This document shows, in pieces, positions 45,766 through 55,591 of a stretch of DNA of 64,000 nt (its first letter is position 1; each line of letters starts with the position of its first letter). The notes beneath the pieces are model-generated. The model had not been told where the DNA came from, did not search any database, and saw only the letters and a list, made by a program, of their open reading frames with translations. Source of the DNA: Tamarix chinensis (Eukaryota > Streptophyta > Magnoliopsida > Caryophyllales > Tamaricaceae); the NCBI GenBank assembly GCA_030549775.1, contig CM060175.1, positions 94,851,470 through 94,915,469 on the forward strand. The letters run 5' to 3'. The position numbers and the translations under genes were made by a program.

Positions 45766-48700
45766 TTACCCCCCTCCCAAAGCAGCACCTTGTCCTCAAG
45801 GTGGAACAGGGGAAACCTGAGCCGTATTTCATCATATGATTCCCAAGTCGATTCAAAATCTTGCAACCCGGTCCATTTAATAAGGACCTCCAAAGCTCCT
45901 GAGTCTGAGTACCGCAGTCCTAAAAGAGTTTCAGGATGTATAACCTCATTATCAGCTTCACCATATTGAGGAGGAAGAGTTTGTGCTGCACCAGCAGACC
46001 CCACTGCTGATTTTAATTTGGATATGTGAAAGACAGGATGGATTTTAGCTTCATTGGGCAGTTTTAATTTGTAAGCGACCCTTCCCACGCGCTGTATAAT
46101 TTCAAAAGGGCCGAAATATTTGGGAGCCAATTTCTCCGATGTTCGCACGGCCACAGATTGCTGCCTATGAGGTTGCAATTTAAGATAAACATGATCACCA
46201 ACCTGAAATTCCAGCTCTCTCCTTTTGGAATCCTCTCTACACTTCATGAATTGTTGGGCTTTAATCAAACACGCCTTTAAATCATCCAAAATCGCATCCC
46301 GTTCCATCATCTGTTCTTCCAGAGTTCCCACGATTGTGCTTCCTTTTTCAAAACGCACCAAAGGGGGTGGATCTCTCCCATATACAGCCTTGAAGGGAGT
46401 AATTTGGGTTGCAGAATGAGGGGATGTATTATACCACAATTCTGCCCAAGGTAACCATGAGTACCACGTTCTTGGCTTGCCATCAATGAAGCATCTCAAA
46501 TACGTCTCCAAGGTCTTGTTGACCACCTCGGTTTGTCCATCCGTCTGAGGGTGATAGGCCGTACTCCGACTAAGAGTGGTGCCCTGCAACCGGAAAATCT
46601 CTTTCCAGAAAACACTCAAAAAAACTCTGTCTCTATCGGAGATAATTGAGGAAGGAAAACCGTGTAGTTTCACAACTTCCTTGATGAATTCTCGAGCAAC
46701 ACTTCTAGCTGTGAAAGGGTGTTTAAGAGCGATAAAATGGCTGAATTTGGTCAGTCTATCAACAACCACTAGGATAGTATCGAAACCATGGGACTTGGGC
46801 AACCCTTCCACGAAATCCATAGAAATGTCCTCCCAAACTGACATTGGTATGGGTAAGGGCTGTAGGAGTCCAGCAGGTAGCAAGGATGAGGATTTGTTTT
46901 GTTGACAGACCGAACATTGCTGGACGTAGCGAGCTATCGTCTTCCTCATTCCAGGCCAGAACCATTCTCCCGCAATCCTCTGATATGTTTTTAATTCTCC
47001 CGCATGCCCACCCAAGGGTGAATCGTGATACTCCTGCAACAAGGCTCCTACTACTGATGCTTTACTTGGCAATACCACTCTTCCCTTATACTTCAGAATT
47101 TCCCCGTCCAGAGTATACCCCTTAGGTGCTTCCCCCTTTTCGGCCAGGATTGAAGTTAGGTGTTGTATAAAAGGATCCTGACTGATCTCCTTCTGAATGT
47201 TTTCCCACCCAACTCCACAAGAACTCACCACTGATCCGAGCTCAATTACCCCTCCAAATTCCCTCGAAAGGGCGTCGGCAGCCTTGTTGGAACAACCTGG
47301 TTTGTATTGAATGACAAAATCAAAACCCATAATTTTACTAAGCCACCTCTGATAATCCTGGCCAACCTCCCGCTGATCCAGGAGGTATTTAAGGCTGCTT
47401 TGGTCAGTCCTGATGACAAACCGTCTCCCCATTAAGTAATGTCGCCACTTCAAGATGGCTAGTACCATAGCCATGAGCTCTTTTTCATATATAGATTTCA
47501 TTCGTGCCCTCAATCCCAACACCTTACTGAAAAAGGCTATGGGATGTTGTTCTTGCATCAACACTGCCCCCAGACCGAAACCGGAGGCGTCAGCCTCTAT
47601 TATAAATGTCTTCGAGAAATCCGGCATAACCAGTACCGGGGCCGTCACCAGGGCTTGTTTCAGTGATTGAAATGCCATTGTAGCCTCCTCCGACCAACCA
47701 AAACTCTCCCTTCTAAGCTGTTCTGTCAGCGGTTGTGCCACCCTTGCAAAACCTCGCACAAACTTCCTATAATAACCAGCGAGGCCCAGGAAGCCCCGTA
47801 ATTCCCGAATATTCTTAGGAATTGGCCAATCCAGAATGGCTTGAATTTTGCTAGAGTCCATTGCTACAGCTCCATCTGCAATTACGTGACCCAAATAGGC
47901 AATTTCTCTCCGAGCAAATTCACATTTGTCTCTATTCGCGAATAGCTCATTTTCTGCCAATACTGATAGTACCATACTCAAATGCTCCAAATGTTGTTCC
48001 ACAGACTGACTGTAAATCAGTATATCGTCGAAGAACACAAGTACAAACTTGCGGAGGAATGGTCTGAAAACTCTGTTCATGAGAGCTTGAAAAGTTGCCG
48101 GAGCATTCGTCAGCCCGAAAGGCATTACTAAGAATTCGTAATGTCCTTCATGGGTTCGGAATGCCGTTTTTGGGATATCCTCATCTCTCACCCTTATTTG
48201 GTGATACCCGGATTTCAAATCTATTTTCGAAAAAATGGTAGCTCCACCCAGCTCATCCAGCAATTCATCAATAACCGGGATAGGAAATTTATCCGGGACA
48301 GTAGCTTTGTTTAATGCACGATAATCAACACAAAAACGCCAGGATCCGTCTTTCTTCTTAACAAGTAATACTGGACTTGAAAAGGGGCTAGTAGATACCT
48401 GGATAATGCCGGCTTGCATCATGTCATGTACCAGGCGTTCAATCTCATCCTTTTGGCTTTGCGGGTAACGGTAAGGCCGGACATTTATTGGATCAGTTCC
48501 CTCTCTGAGAATTATGGCATGTTCACAGCCTCTTTTTGGTGGAAGACCCAGAGGCATCTCAAAGACCTCACTATGCTGTTGCAATAGCTCCCGTACCCCA
48601 GCTGGCATCTCCAATTCCTTTACTACCGCGTCATTCCCCTCCTTTCCCAACAGATAATTGAATTCCACCAAATACCCATCCCCTGTTTTCCTGAGAGTGC

Positions 48701-50591
48701 GCAGCATGGCTTTCAGCGATATCATAGTTCTGCCCAGCGAGGGGTCTCCCGTCAAGGTGACCTCCTTTCCATCCATCACAACACGCAGCGTCTGGGTTTT
48801 CCAATTGGCTGTCATTGTACCCAATTTTTCTAACCACTGTATTCCCAGAATCAAGTCAGAGTTACCTAACACTAATGGAAGGTAATCCTCCACTATCTTT
48901 ACCCCTTGGAGCTGCAACTCCACTTGCCTACATTCTCCTTCCCCCTGTACGGCGTCACCGGTTCCCAGGGACACCCCAAAAGATTTTGAGGGTGAAATAG
49001 GAACCTTCAATTTCTCCACCACTGATAAGGAGATGAAATTATGGGTAGCACCTGGATCAACCATTACGACCACACTCTGTCCATGAATGGTTCCCCTCAT
49101 CTTTATTGTTTTCGGACTCGTAATGCCCATCACTGAGTTCAAAGAGATAGCTGGAGCGCCATGGTCGAGTTCCTCCCCTTCGTCCTCTAGTAACCCTTCA
49201 ACCTCTTCCTCTTCTTCTTGAGCACAAAGAACACTGAGCTCCCTCTTAGAGCATCTATGGCCGACCATCCACTTGCCATCACAGCGAAAACACAATCCCT
49301 TTTCTCTCTTCTCTTGCATCTCCTTGTCGCTCAGACGTCTGATTTCCCCTGAAGCTCTGGTCTGGATAGCCGATACTGAGGGTCGATTACTGTTGGTCAA
49401 GGGAAATGGCGAGGAATGATTAACGTGGGTTGATGAATTTGGGTGGGGTTGTGTGATTGGGCTTCTTTGGGCAGCAAGATAGGAGTTCCGGTTCTGGGCT
49501 TGAGTACTGGGCTGGGAGCTTCCCGGTCTGAAACGACCAGTGGTAAAACTCAGCTTATCCTCTATTTTTACCGCGAGATCCATGGACTGATCCAATGTTA
49601 AAGACCCATGTAGACGAAGTTCTGACTTAATCTCCCCTCTCAGCCCATTTATAAACTGGCCTTTAGCAACTTCTTCAGGAATCCCCTCCAACGGAGCCAG
49701 TAATTCGATGAATCTCCTTCTGTACTCCACTACCGTTCCCGTTTGTTGATGGGACAACCACTGCTCGTGCAAGCTTCCTGCCGACATGGTTCTGAATTGA
49801 CGCAACAGCAAGGATTTGAGCTCGTTCCACTGATAAATGGGTCGCCTCCTATTTTCCCATTGAAACCACAGTAAAGCATCACCTTCTAACGCCACTACCG
49901 CCGATTCTACCTTGTCTTCCTCAGTCAAACGATAGAAGCGAAAATATCTTTCTGCTCGTAATACCCACCCATCGGGGTTGTTCCCGTCGAAAGTGGGCAG
50001 ATCAAGTTTCTTTTGTCGCCATGACGGATTATACCCCCCATTCCATCCTCCACCGTGCATTCCACCTGGATCACCTAAGAGGTGCCCCTCACCGGAACCA
50101 CCACCTTCGTTGCCGGCGCTTCCGCCCCCAGGACTCCCCCTTGAGCGTTGACCCAATGTCACGTTTGGAACGTTGAAACCTACCCTTCCGAAAGTAAGGT
50201 TTCCAATGGGGTTGCCATTAGATTCCTGAGGTGATGTTTGACTGTTATAGGTGTTTTTAAGTTCGGACATGGAGGCTCGAATTTCAGAGTGAAATTTCTC
50301 TTGATTTTGCCTTATCAAAGCAATCGTTTCTTCGTGACCTTCTCTTGCGCGCTCGATTCTTCCCTCTAAACGCTGAGTGTTTTCAGCTAAATCTTCGCTA
50401 CCCTTCTTGGAGACGTTCTCAATATTTATCGCGATCTGCTCCGCCAAGGTATGTTGAAGGGAAGCCATGGCAGATTGCACTGCTGCGGTGACGTGTTCCG
50501 CAATGGTTGAATGGAGAGAACTCACCTGCTCCTTCAGCTCAGCTATTTCCCCCTCAGCACCTTCTAGACGCTGAGTGTTTGAGAGAACCAT
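45666..50591 (-). CDS. Element C Gag-Pol polyprotein (1641 aa)
   Basis: A single intact frame. Residues 1-110 are a coiled-coil-like, Q/E-rich start; 190-350 a retrotransposon Gag domain ([20 protein letters not shown]… opens it); 434-447 a zinc knuckle (CFRC…GHRC). Protease active site is D512-P-G514 in place of the commoner DSG/DTG. RT spans about 690-900 with FFDD at 853-856. RNase H about 995-1110 has D1001, E1038, D1063 and D1106. Integrase has the H1189/H1196/C1226/C1229 zinc site and D1259, D1319, E1355 (35 residues between the last two), then a GPF-type module (about 1490-1512) and a chromodomain-like tail (about 1555-1605). Together these package RNA, process the polyprotein, make cDNA and integrate it. 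The start ATG is 8 bases after the primer site; the stop is within the 3' LTR. No broken motif is visible. Confidence 0.97.
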   Translation of the reverse strand: MVLSNTQRLEGAEGEIAELKEQVSSLHSTIAEHVTAAVQSAMASLQHTLAEQIAINIENVSKKGSEDLAENTQRLEGRIERAREGHEETIALIRQNQEKFHSEIRASMSELKNTYNSQTSPQESNGNPIGNLTFGRVGFNVPNVTLGQRSRGSPGGGSAGNEGGGSGEGHLLGDPGGMHGGGWNGGYNPSWRQKKLDLPTFDGNNPDGWVLRAERYFRFYRLTEEDKVESAVVALEGDALLWFQWENRRRPIYQWNELKSLLLRQFRTMSAGSLHEQWLSHQQTGTVVEYRRRFIELLAPLEGIPEEVAKGQFINGLRGEIKSELRLHGSLTLDQSMDLAVKIEDKLSFTTGRFRPGSSQPSTQAQNRNSYLAAQRSPITQPHPNSSTHVNHSSPFPLTNSNRPSVSAIQTRASGEIRRLSDKEMQEKREKGLCFRCDGKWMVGHRCSKRELSVLCAQEEEEEVEGLLEDEGEELDHGAPAISLNSVMGITSPKTIKMRGTIHGQSVVVMVDPGATHNFISLSVVEKLKVPISPSKSFGVSLGTGDAVQGEGECRQVELQLQGVKIVEDYLPLVLGNSDLILGIQWLEKLGTMTANWKTQTLRVVMDGKEVTLTGDPSLGRTMISLKAMLRTLRKTGDGYLVEFNYLLGKEGNDAVVKELEMPAGVRELLQQHSEVFEMPLGLPPKRGCEHAIILREGTDPINVRPYRYPQSQKDEIERLVHDMMQAGIIQVSTSPFSSPVLLVKKKDGSWRFCVDYRALNKATVPDKFPIPVIDELLDELGGATIFSKIDLKSGYHQIRVRDEDIPKTAFRTHEGHYEFLVMPFGLTNAPATFQALMNRVFRPFLRKFVLVFFDDILIYSQSVEQHLEHLSMVLSVLAENELFANRDKCEFARREIAYLGHVIADGAVAMDSSKIQAILDWPIPKNIRELRGFLGLAGYYRKFVRGFARVAQPLTEQLRRESFGWSEEATMAFQSLKQALVTAPVLVMPDFSKTFIIEADASGFGLGAVLMQEQHPIAFFSKVLGLRARMKSIYEKELMAMVLAILKWRHYLMGRRFVIRTDQSSLKYLLDQREVGQDYQRWLSKIMGFDFVIQYKPGCSNKAADALSREFGGVIELGSVVSSCGVGWENIQKEISQDPFIQHLTSILAEKGEAPKGYTLDGEILKYKGRVVLPSKASVVGALLQEYHDSPLGGHAGELKTYQRIAGEWFWPGMRKTIARYVQQCSVCQQNKSSSLLPAGLLQPLPIPMSVWEDISMDFVEGLPKSHGFDTILVVVDRLTKFSHFIALKHPFTARSVAREFIKEVVKLHGFPSSIISDRDRVFLSVFWKEIFRLQGTTLSRSTAYHPQTDGQTEVVNKTLETYLRCFIDGKPRTWYSWLPWAELWYNTSPHSATQITPFKAVYGRDPPPLVRFEKGSTIVGTLEEQMMERDAILDDLKACLIKAQQFMKCREDSKRRELEFQVGDHVYLKLQPHRQQSVAVRTSEKLAPKYFGPFEIIQRVGRVAYKLKLPNEAKIHPVFHISKLKSAVGSAGAAQTLPPQYGEADNEVIHPETLLGLRYSDSGALEVLIKWTGLQDFESTWESYDEIRLRFPLFHLEDKVLLWEGGNAKEKPEGPKLLTYSRRKKVARAPSSQQGISTA
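45766..45782 (-). other. Element C polypurine tract, also coding
   Basis: CTTTGGGAGGGGGGTAA on the minus strand ends directly at the 3' LTR. It primes plus-strand synthesis in LTR retrotransposons. It lies within the polyprotein frame, encoding part of LLWEGGN. Confidence 0.9.
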
Positions 50592-50598
50592 GATCGAG

Positions 50599-50610
50599 GC
50601 TCTGATACCA
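50599..50610 (-). other. Element C primer-binding site (tRNA-iMet)
   Basis: TGGTATCAGAGC on the minus strand is an exact 12-base match to the site complementary to initiator tRNA-Met. It starts 4 bases inside the 5' LTR and 8 bases before the polyprotein ATG, so the untranslated leader between LTR and gene is only about two dozen bases. Confidence 0.95.
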
Positions 50611-50614
50611 AATT

Positions 50615-51003
50615 TGCTGTGGAATCAACTTATATAAAAATATATCGATTAGATTGATACTCGTAATTCAAAGATAAACAAAGTTTGTATTCAGCCAAAG
50701 CGTTTTACTGACTCGATATTCCACATTCGAGAGGTGGAAATACTCTCCAGACACAAAGAAAATTCTATTACAATAATCGCCCCCCAGCCTCCTCTCTCTA
50801 ATGGTGTATTTATTACAGAATACGCATAATAGACCTGCTAAACGACAAAGTAGGCTGCTTAACAGATTCTCGTGTAACCAATTCCATAACCACCTCTCAT
50901 ATATTACGCTGTGCTGATGCCTTGCTGGCTTGATGGTGCACGTGCCACCTTCTTTCTTCTGCTGTAGGTAAGCAGCTTGGGCCCCTCAGGCTTTTCCTTA
51001 GCA
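50615..51003 (-). repeat. Element C 5' LTR
   Basis: 389 bp, identical by eye to the 3' LTR. It would drive transcription leftward: G-box CACGTG at 50939-50944, AT-rich AATAAATA at 50815-50807 as a possible TATA element. The G-box hints at control by bZIP or bHLH factors, which is inference only. Confidence 0.95.
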
Positions 51004-51269
51004 CTCCGCAATCCAAGAGTTTGATGATCTCATTTTTTATTACTTCTATCATAGGAGGATTCAACCTACATTAGGGTTCTCTAGTAGGCTTAGCTCATTC
51101 TTTAAAAAATGTGCGGTGAACACACATGGTAAGGTTTATATGATGCGCACAGGATGTGGAGAAAATAGTCTCTATCTCCTCTAAAGAAACCTCTTCTCAT
51201 TTCTCATCCAATCCTAAGCTTTTCATAAGAGTGGTTGTCAATGGAGCATCCTCATCCTTCTCAAAGCAA
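51004..51269 (-). pseudogene. Element B RT N-terminal coding, far side of element C
   Basis: The minus strand reads through NEIIKLLDCG-like sequence up to 51004 and, beyond element C, continues as VIYPISYSQ from 45375, both typical of the LLDAGIIYPISDS block at the start of Athila RT. The six duplicated bases account for the join. Stops are present upstream. Confidence 0.6.
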
Positions 51270-51785
51270 TCACGTGACAAAGATCAATGGTGCTAATAGT
51301 ATAAAAGAATGGTCATCCAAGAGATACCTTATGGCATTGAAGATGTTGAAGCTTATGATTTTTCTATCAAATTCTATGGTGAGAGAATTGGTGTGAATGT
51401 CTATCTTTGTGCGAACAGTTCTCATGTAAGGGCTTCCTAAGAACGACATTGGACTCGAGCTACTTTCATCCATATCTAAAATGTAGAATTCCATTGGAAA
51501 TATAAGTATACCAACCTGTACAAGAACATCTTCTACAAGCTTATTGGGGAATGCATTAGAACGTTCAACAAGTTGAATCATAATGTTATTTTTCTTAAGT
51601 TCTCTTGAACCTATAGATACATAAATAGAATATGACATGACATTAATAGATACACCTAGGTCTAGCATGACATTTGCAAACCTATTGCTACCAATTATGC
51701 ATAGAACAATGAAGCTTCTAGGATCTTTACCCATTGGGGGTAACTTTCTTTGCATGACGGCAGACAATTGTTCACTCCTTACCAT
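51270..51785 (-). pseudogene. Element B aspartic protease (Athila-like)
   Basis: An open frame of 171 codons: LPPMGKDPRSF, then CIIGSNRFANVMLDLGVSINVM with D-L-G at the active-site position (the DLG form is usual in Athila), then LKKNNIMIQLVERS, VEDVLVQVG, FYILDMDE, SSPMSFLGSPYMRTVRTKID. The order and spacing match the retropepsin of the lineage. It is open over its whole length but lies in a frame that is interrupted on both sides, so it is a remnant of the original gag-pol. Confidence 0.8.
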
Positions 51786-52470
51786 TTCCTACTCCCATAG
51801 TCTCTTTCTCGTGGTGTATAACTTCGTTAAGGATTTTGCATATTTGGGTACTTGCTCAATAGTTTCTAGGAGTTGGATGTTGATTTGCTCTTTCTTGAAC
51901 GTATTCAATATAGTTTGATCACTCTCAATATTTTTTGATTTGGATAGCCTGTAAGGAAAAAAAAAGCAATAGAGATAGGATTAGTAATAATGACATTTGG
52001 AATGGTGGAGGATTTTACCATTTGTAGAGCTTTCAAATTTTTGCTGAACAATGGGTTGGTCGACTTATAATCTTCTTTTGCTTCTATGCTCTCGACATGA
52101 TCTCCCTTTCTTTTATTGCATAATCTTCTTCCACCTACTTTATATCATCCTTAGACTTGATTGGAGCACTCTTACATGTTTTCCCACTTCTTGTTACTAC
52201 CTCATTAGCTATTCAAAGTTACTGGATTCGGTATAATACTATTGGGTAGTTTTCCATTATCATTTTTAGCTTAGTGACCACTTCTCTCATTTGATGGTCT
52301 ATATCTAACACTCTTTTGTCTATATTCAATTAGCTTTGTATCAGCTGATTTTGTCCATTTATCAATAATTCAAACATCTTGTCAATAGTTGGAGCTTAAG
52401 GCTGAGAGGATCCTCCTTGTGGTTTTTTATAGAAACCTGGTACCACTTGGTTGGAACATGGAAGATTAAG
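51786..52470 (-). pseudogene. Element B gag-protease spacer, decayed
   Basis: Between the zinc-knuckle end of gag and the protease, no single long frame remains on the minus strand. Plus-strand frames here (51637-51918, 52051-52236) are antisense by-products. The content is presumed to be the linker that is variable in Athila elements. Confidence 0.45.
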
Positions 52471-53330
52471 AACATTATTATTATATCTTTTCAATGAAAA
52501 TTAGGATGGTTGCGCATACGTGGATGATAAGTATTTGATCCTCTTCTCGAATCATTTGTAGACATTTATTACTAGGATGTCCTATCATCGAACATACTCC
52601 ATATGTAGCAACAGTTTTGGTAGCTGTGGCAATCTGCAAAACAAAAGTAGTAAGTTGGTCAATTTGACTTACATTTAACTCATTTGATTTTGCACGGATA
52701 GAGAGGTCATCGTATTGTTGTGCGGTAGAAACTTGATTTTTCAATAAAGCATCAGTTGAAGTGGGATCCTTATCTATAAAATTGTCACCACCGATTGCAT
52801 CCAACATGGTCCTCTCAAGTGGAGTGAGTCCTTATAAAAATATTGGAACAAGTTATTTTCTTATAACCCATGTTGCAGGTAATGTGATATCAAGGCCCTA
52901 TACCTATTATAGTAAACATGGAATGTCTCATTAGGCTTTTGTTGAATTCCGGTAATCCTTTTCCTTAGCACCATGACACGTGAAGTAGAAAAATACTTAT
53001 CTAAAAAAGCACTAGCCAAAGATTTCCAAGAGTATATCTGTTTGGTAGGTAACTCATAGAGCCAATTTTTAGCACCATCCACCAAGGCAAATGGAATTTT
53101 CTTAAGCTTCAAGATTTGAAGATCTACATTGTTAGGGCATATGGAGGCACATAAGAATTGAAAATTCTTTAGAAATTTGTTGGGTTCTTCATTAATTAGT
53201 CCATAAATTGGTGAAGTAGGATAGAGTTGAGCTCAAAATCCTTTTTTTTTTGCCATTAGTTTGCTCAGGATAAGCAATGCATACCTTGACTACATTGTGG
53301 GTTGCCAACCCTCACAAACTCTTATTAGTT
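52471..53330 (-). pseudogene. Element B gag (Athila-like), broken
   Basis: The frame 53112-52861 reads LKKIPFALVDGAKNWLYELP, YSWKSLASAFLDKYFS and GIQQKPNETFHVYYNRYRAL: the core of the retrotransposon gag domain (LRLFPFSL.D.AK.WL…F..KYFP…QQ..ES…YWERFK). The frame 52807-52481 continues with DAIGG and ends in a degenerate zinc knuckle (CSMIGHPSNKC). A frameshift between the two and several upstream stops inactivate it. Gag would form the virus-like particle. Confidence 0.75.
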
Positions 53331-53721
53331 GTCATAAGAGGAAATAGATAAGCTCTTCCTTTAGTGATGTGCTGATTTTGGAAGTCTCTTCTTCTACTTC
53401 CGATGATGAAAAAGAACCAAAAATCTCGTCTTTGCTTCTTGGTGATGAAAGAGAACTAGAAATCTTTAGCTTTCTAATTGCTCGAATAGATTTATCTAAC
53501 TCGAAGTTTAATGACAAAGACTATCCTTTTAGATTTCCTCTTGTATGCATTCACTAGAGAATACGTATAATAAGAGAAACACCACAAATGAATAAACCAC
53601 ATGAGAGATAATTAAAACACACAAAATAAATAAAAATGAGAAATAATGACTCAAGAAAAGAACACACATAAGACACTTAAACATGTAAAAATACAAACAA
53701 AATAAAGATAAAATTTCTAAT
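53331..53721 (-). other. Element B 5' leader and gag start
   Basis: A 61-codon frame (53517-53332) with S/E-rich content may be the gag N-terminus. From 53560 to 53721 is AT-rich leader. No other gene is seen. Confidence 0.4.
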
Positions 53722-53738
53722 CCCTTGCAATGACACTA
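53722..53738 (-). other. Element B primer-binding site (tRNA-Asp), degraded
   Basis: On the plus strand this is cccttgcaatgacacta; 11 of 17 bases match the complement of the tRNA-Asp primer site TGGCGCCGTTGCCGGGG used by Athila. Five of the six changes are C-to-T or G-to-A, as expected from deamination of methylated cytosines. Confidence 0.65.
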
Positions 53739-53743
53739 AAAAT

Positions 53744-53893
53744 TGGTGTATCCATAGGCGGTGTTAATTTAAACATTTTTGTTGTCAATTATAGTATTGG
53801 CTACTAAGGATATCTTTCTAGGACGATGATTGAAAGGATTCACCTAAATCTAACTAACACACAAATAATAAAATAAAAATCTCTAAATCGCAC

Positions 53894-53930
<37 letters not shown>

Positions 53931-54410
53931 GTAATAGTAATAGTAATAGTAATAGTAGTTTGCTAGGCTTTCATGGGAGCTCGTAAAATAATAATAATAT
54001 TATTATTATTATAGTAGCTTGAAATGGAAAATAATAAAGAACCAAATAAAATCAAATAAGAAAATAAATATGGGTGGATATAAATATAATGAATGTGCTA
54101 TAGAAGTTGAAATCAACCGCTAGACTAGATCGAAAAATAATAATAATTTTTTAGTCTTATTTTAATCACAAGAAAGAGTCCAACTAAGTTATAAGCTAAA
54201 CGTAGGTTTATTTATGCTACTTTCTTGAAATGATTAATACAACAAATTACCAATATTAAATCATATTAAAGTCTAGTAGTATAGTCGCAATAAGCGGCTT
54301 TTATATTTAATTAGATTTAAAGTATTCAATACAAGTAGAAGGTTGTCAGTCTAATCACCTAAACTATTATCTTAGTCGTGTCTAGATGTATTTCCCTTCT
54401 TTGACCCACA
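53744..54410 (-). repeat. Element B 5' LTR
   Basis: Homologous to 33169-33717, and longer because it contains an expanded AAT/AGTAAT microsatellite and about 60 bases of extra sequence (about 53894-54015). The outer end is placed where similarity fades. Confidence 0.65.
53894..54012. repeat. AAT and AGTAAT microsatellite plus AT palindrome
   Basis: A run of AAT triplets (53894-53930) turns into AGTAAT repeats (to about 53958). After a 27-base complex stretch comes an AATAATAAT/ATTATTATT palindrome (about 53986-54012). The partner LTR lacks all of this. Confidence 0.85.
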
Positions 54411-55577
54411 CACATCAAAACTTTCTATTGCTCGAATTAGAATCACAAGACTATTAGGTAAATTATTATCTAATCTAGTTGGAATTTATACATATGAATT
54501 TTAACATGTTCATATAGTCACCTAGCAAGCATATAATGATATCAAGTCTCTAGTTGTAATGTGCGTGATACTATTCTGAATGGCTCCAATCATAGCTAAC
54601 CAGTTTTTAGCAGAAACATCACCAATTTGATGACCACCACCAAATTGATTAATAGATTCACCATTAAGCTCCATTATTATCAAACCTCTATATTCCTAGA
54701 CACTCGTAAAAAAAACAAAGAAGAAGAAGAAAACAAACAGATATTTCATAATATGACATACAAAAAAAGAACTAACATACAAAACCACAACTATGATTGT
54801 CAAATGTAAATTCACACCAATTGCATAAAACAACACCTAATGAGCACATTATTAACTAGACCTTCACTGTTTATAACAACGAATAACAAATACTAGAGAG
54901 AAAAGTAAAAGGAGTGAAGTCACCATGGTCAAACTTGCAAGCAATACTGAATTAGGCTTCTCTTCTTAGAAGCAAAAACTATTGTTATCGATGAATGAAG
55001 TCCCACACTAGAATTGGCAAAACATAATGAATTTGTAGATTTTTTTAGTTTCAAAAATTCTAAATGTAGATAAAGTTTAAACATCCACAATTATGAAGAA
55101 ATTTTGATCAGTTAGTCATTAAAGCAAGGAAATAGACAACCTGAAGCAAATTGCTACACCAAGGATCGATATCTTTCAAATCTTGTGCAAAAAATACCAA
55201 TCTAGCGGAAGCGATCTTTGATTTGTGAAGTAGGAAGATGAATCGACGTGTGTTTGGACAAACCTTCAACGGATATGTTGATCTCGAATAGATCTGGTGG
55301 AGATCGTTATGGATCTAGCAAGATTGGTTGATAATTTTAAGATTTTTGAGAAAGATAGAATCCGAGGGAGAATAATGTAGACCTTGATAGTTGAAGAAGA
55401 ATCAGAGCAAGAATCATCGAAGAATCTCATAAATTGGATCAAAAGTTGTTCGGTTCTTAACAACTCGAGCATAGTCGCAACCAAAACAACCAGATTGATG
55501 CCGAATGTGAAGTATGATGCTGAAATGGAGTAGATCGGTTGAGAAGATGCCAGTATTTAACAGATGGAGTAGCATAA
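54411..55577 (-). other. Element A 5' internal sequence, no gene recognised
   Basis: By position this is element A's leader and gag start. On the minus strand a stretch near 54690-54560 stays open (INQFGGGH…NWLAMIGAI) and may be coding, but I cannot match it to a gag. Frames at 55266-55484 and 55414-55701 have no recognisable product. Confidence 0.4.
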
Positions 55578-55589
55578 GCTTTGATTCCA
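55578..55589 (-). other. Element A primer-binding site (tRNA-iMet-like)
   Basis: TGGAATCAAAGC on the minus strand matches TGGTATCAGAGC at 10 of 12 bases and is 2 bases inside the 5' LTR. Confidence 0.65.
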
Positions 55590-55591
55590 CT

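Larger units (their letters stand above)
45376..51003 (-). mobile_element. Element C: complete young chromovirus (Ty3/gypsy), probably Reina-like
   Basis: A full element of about 5.6 kb: LTRs of 389 bp (45377-45765 and 50615-51003) that I find identical base for base by eye, a TGCTAAGG...CCACAGCA terminal structure, tRNA-iMet primer site, polypurine tract, flanking CTCCGC repeats and one uninterrupted polyprotein frame. Small size, short LTRs, single frame and a C-terminal chromodomain-like region point to the chromovirus branch; the FHLEDKV tail and size suggest Reina, though a phylogeny is needed. It lies in the RT coding sequence of element B. Confidence 0.95.
33169..54410 (-). mobile_element. 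Element B: decayed Athila-like Ty3/gypsy retrotransposon
   Basis: LTR-like direct repeats 33169-33717 and 53744-54410 flank minus-strand gag, protease, RT, RNase H and integrase remnants in normal gypsy order, with a degraded tRNA-Asp primer site inside the right LTR, as in the Athila lineage. The coding blocks are all broken by stops and frameshifts. It is inserted in element A's integrase and is itself interrupted by element C (45376-51003) and a pararetrovirus (about 34480-42620). I see no env-like gene. Confidence 0.7.

Noticed and set aside
46225..49000. Several plus-strand open frames of 60-110 codons inside element C
   Set aside because: Antisense shadows of the intact Gag-Pol frame.
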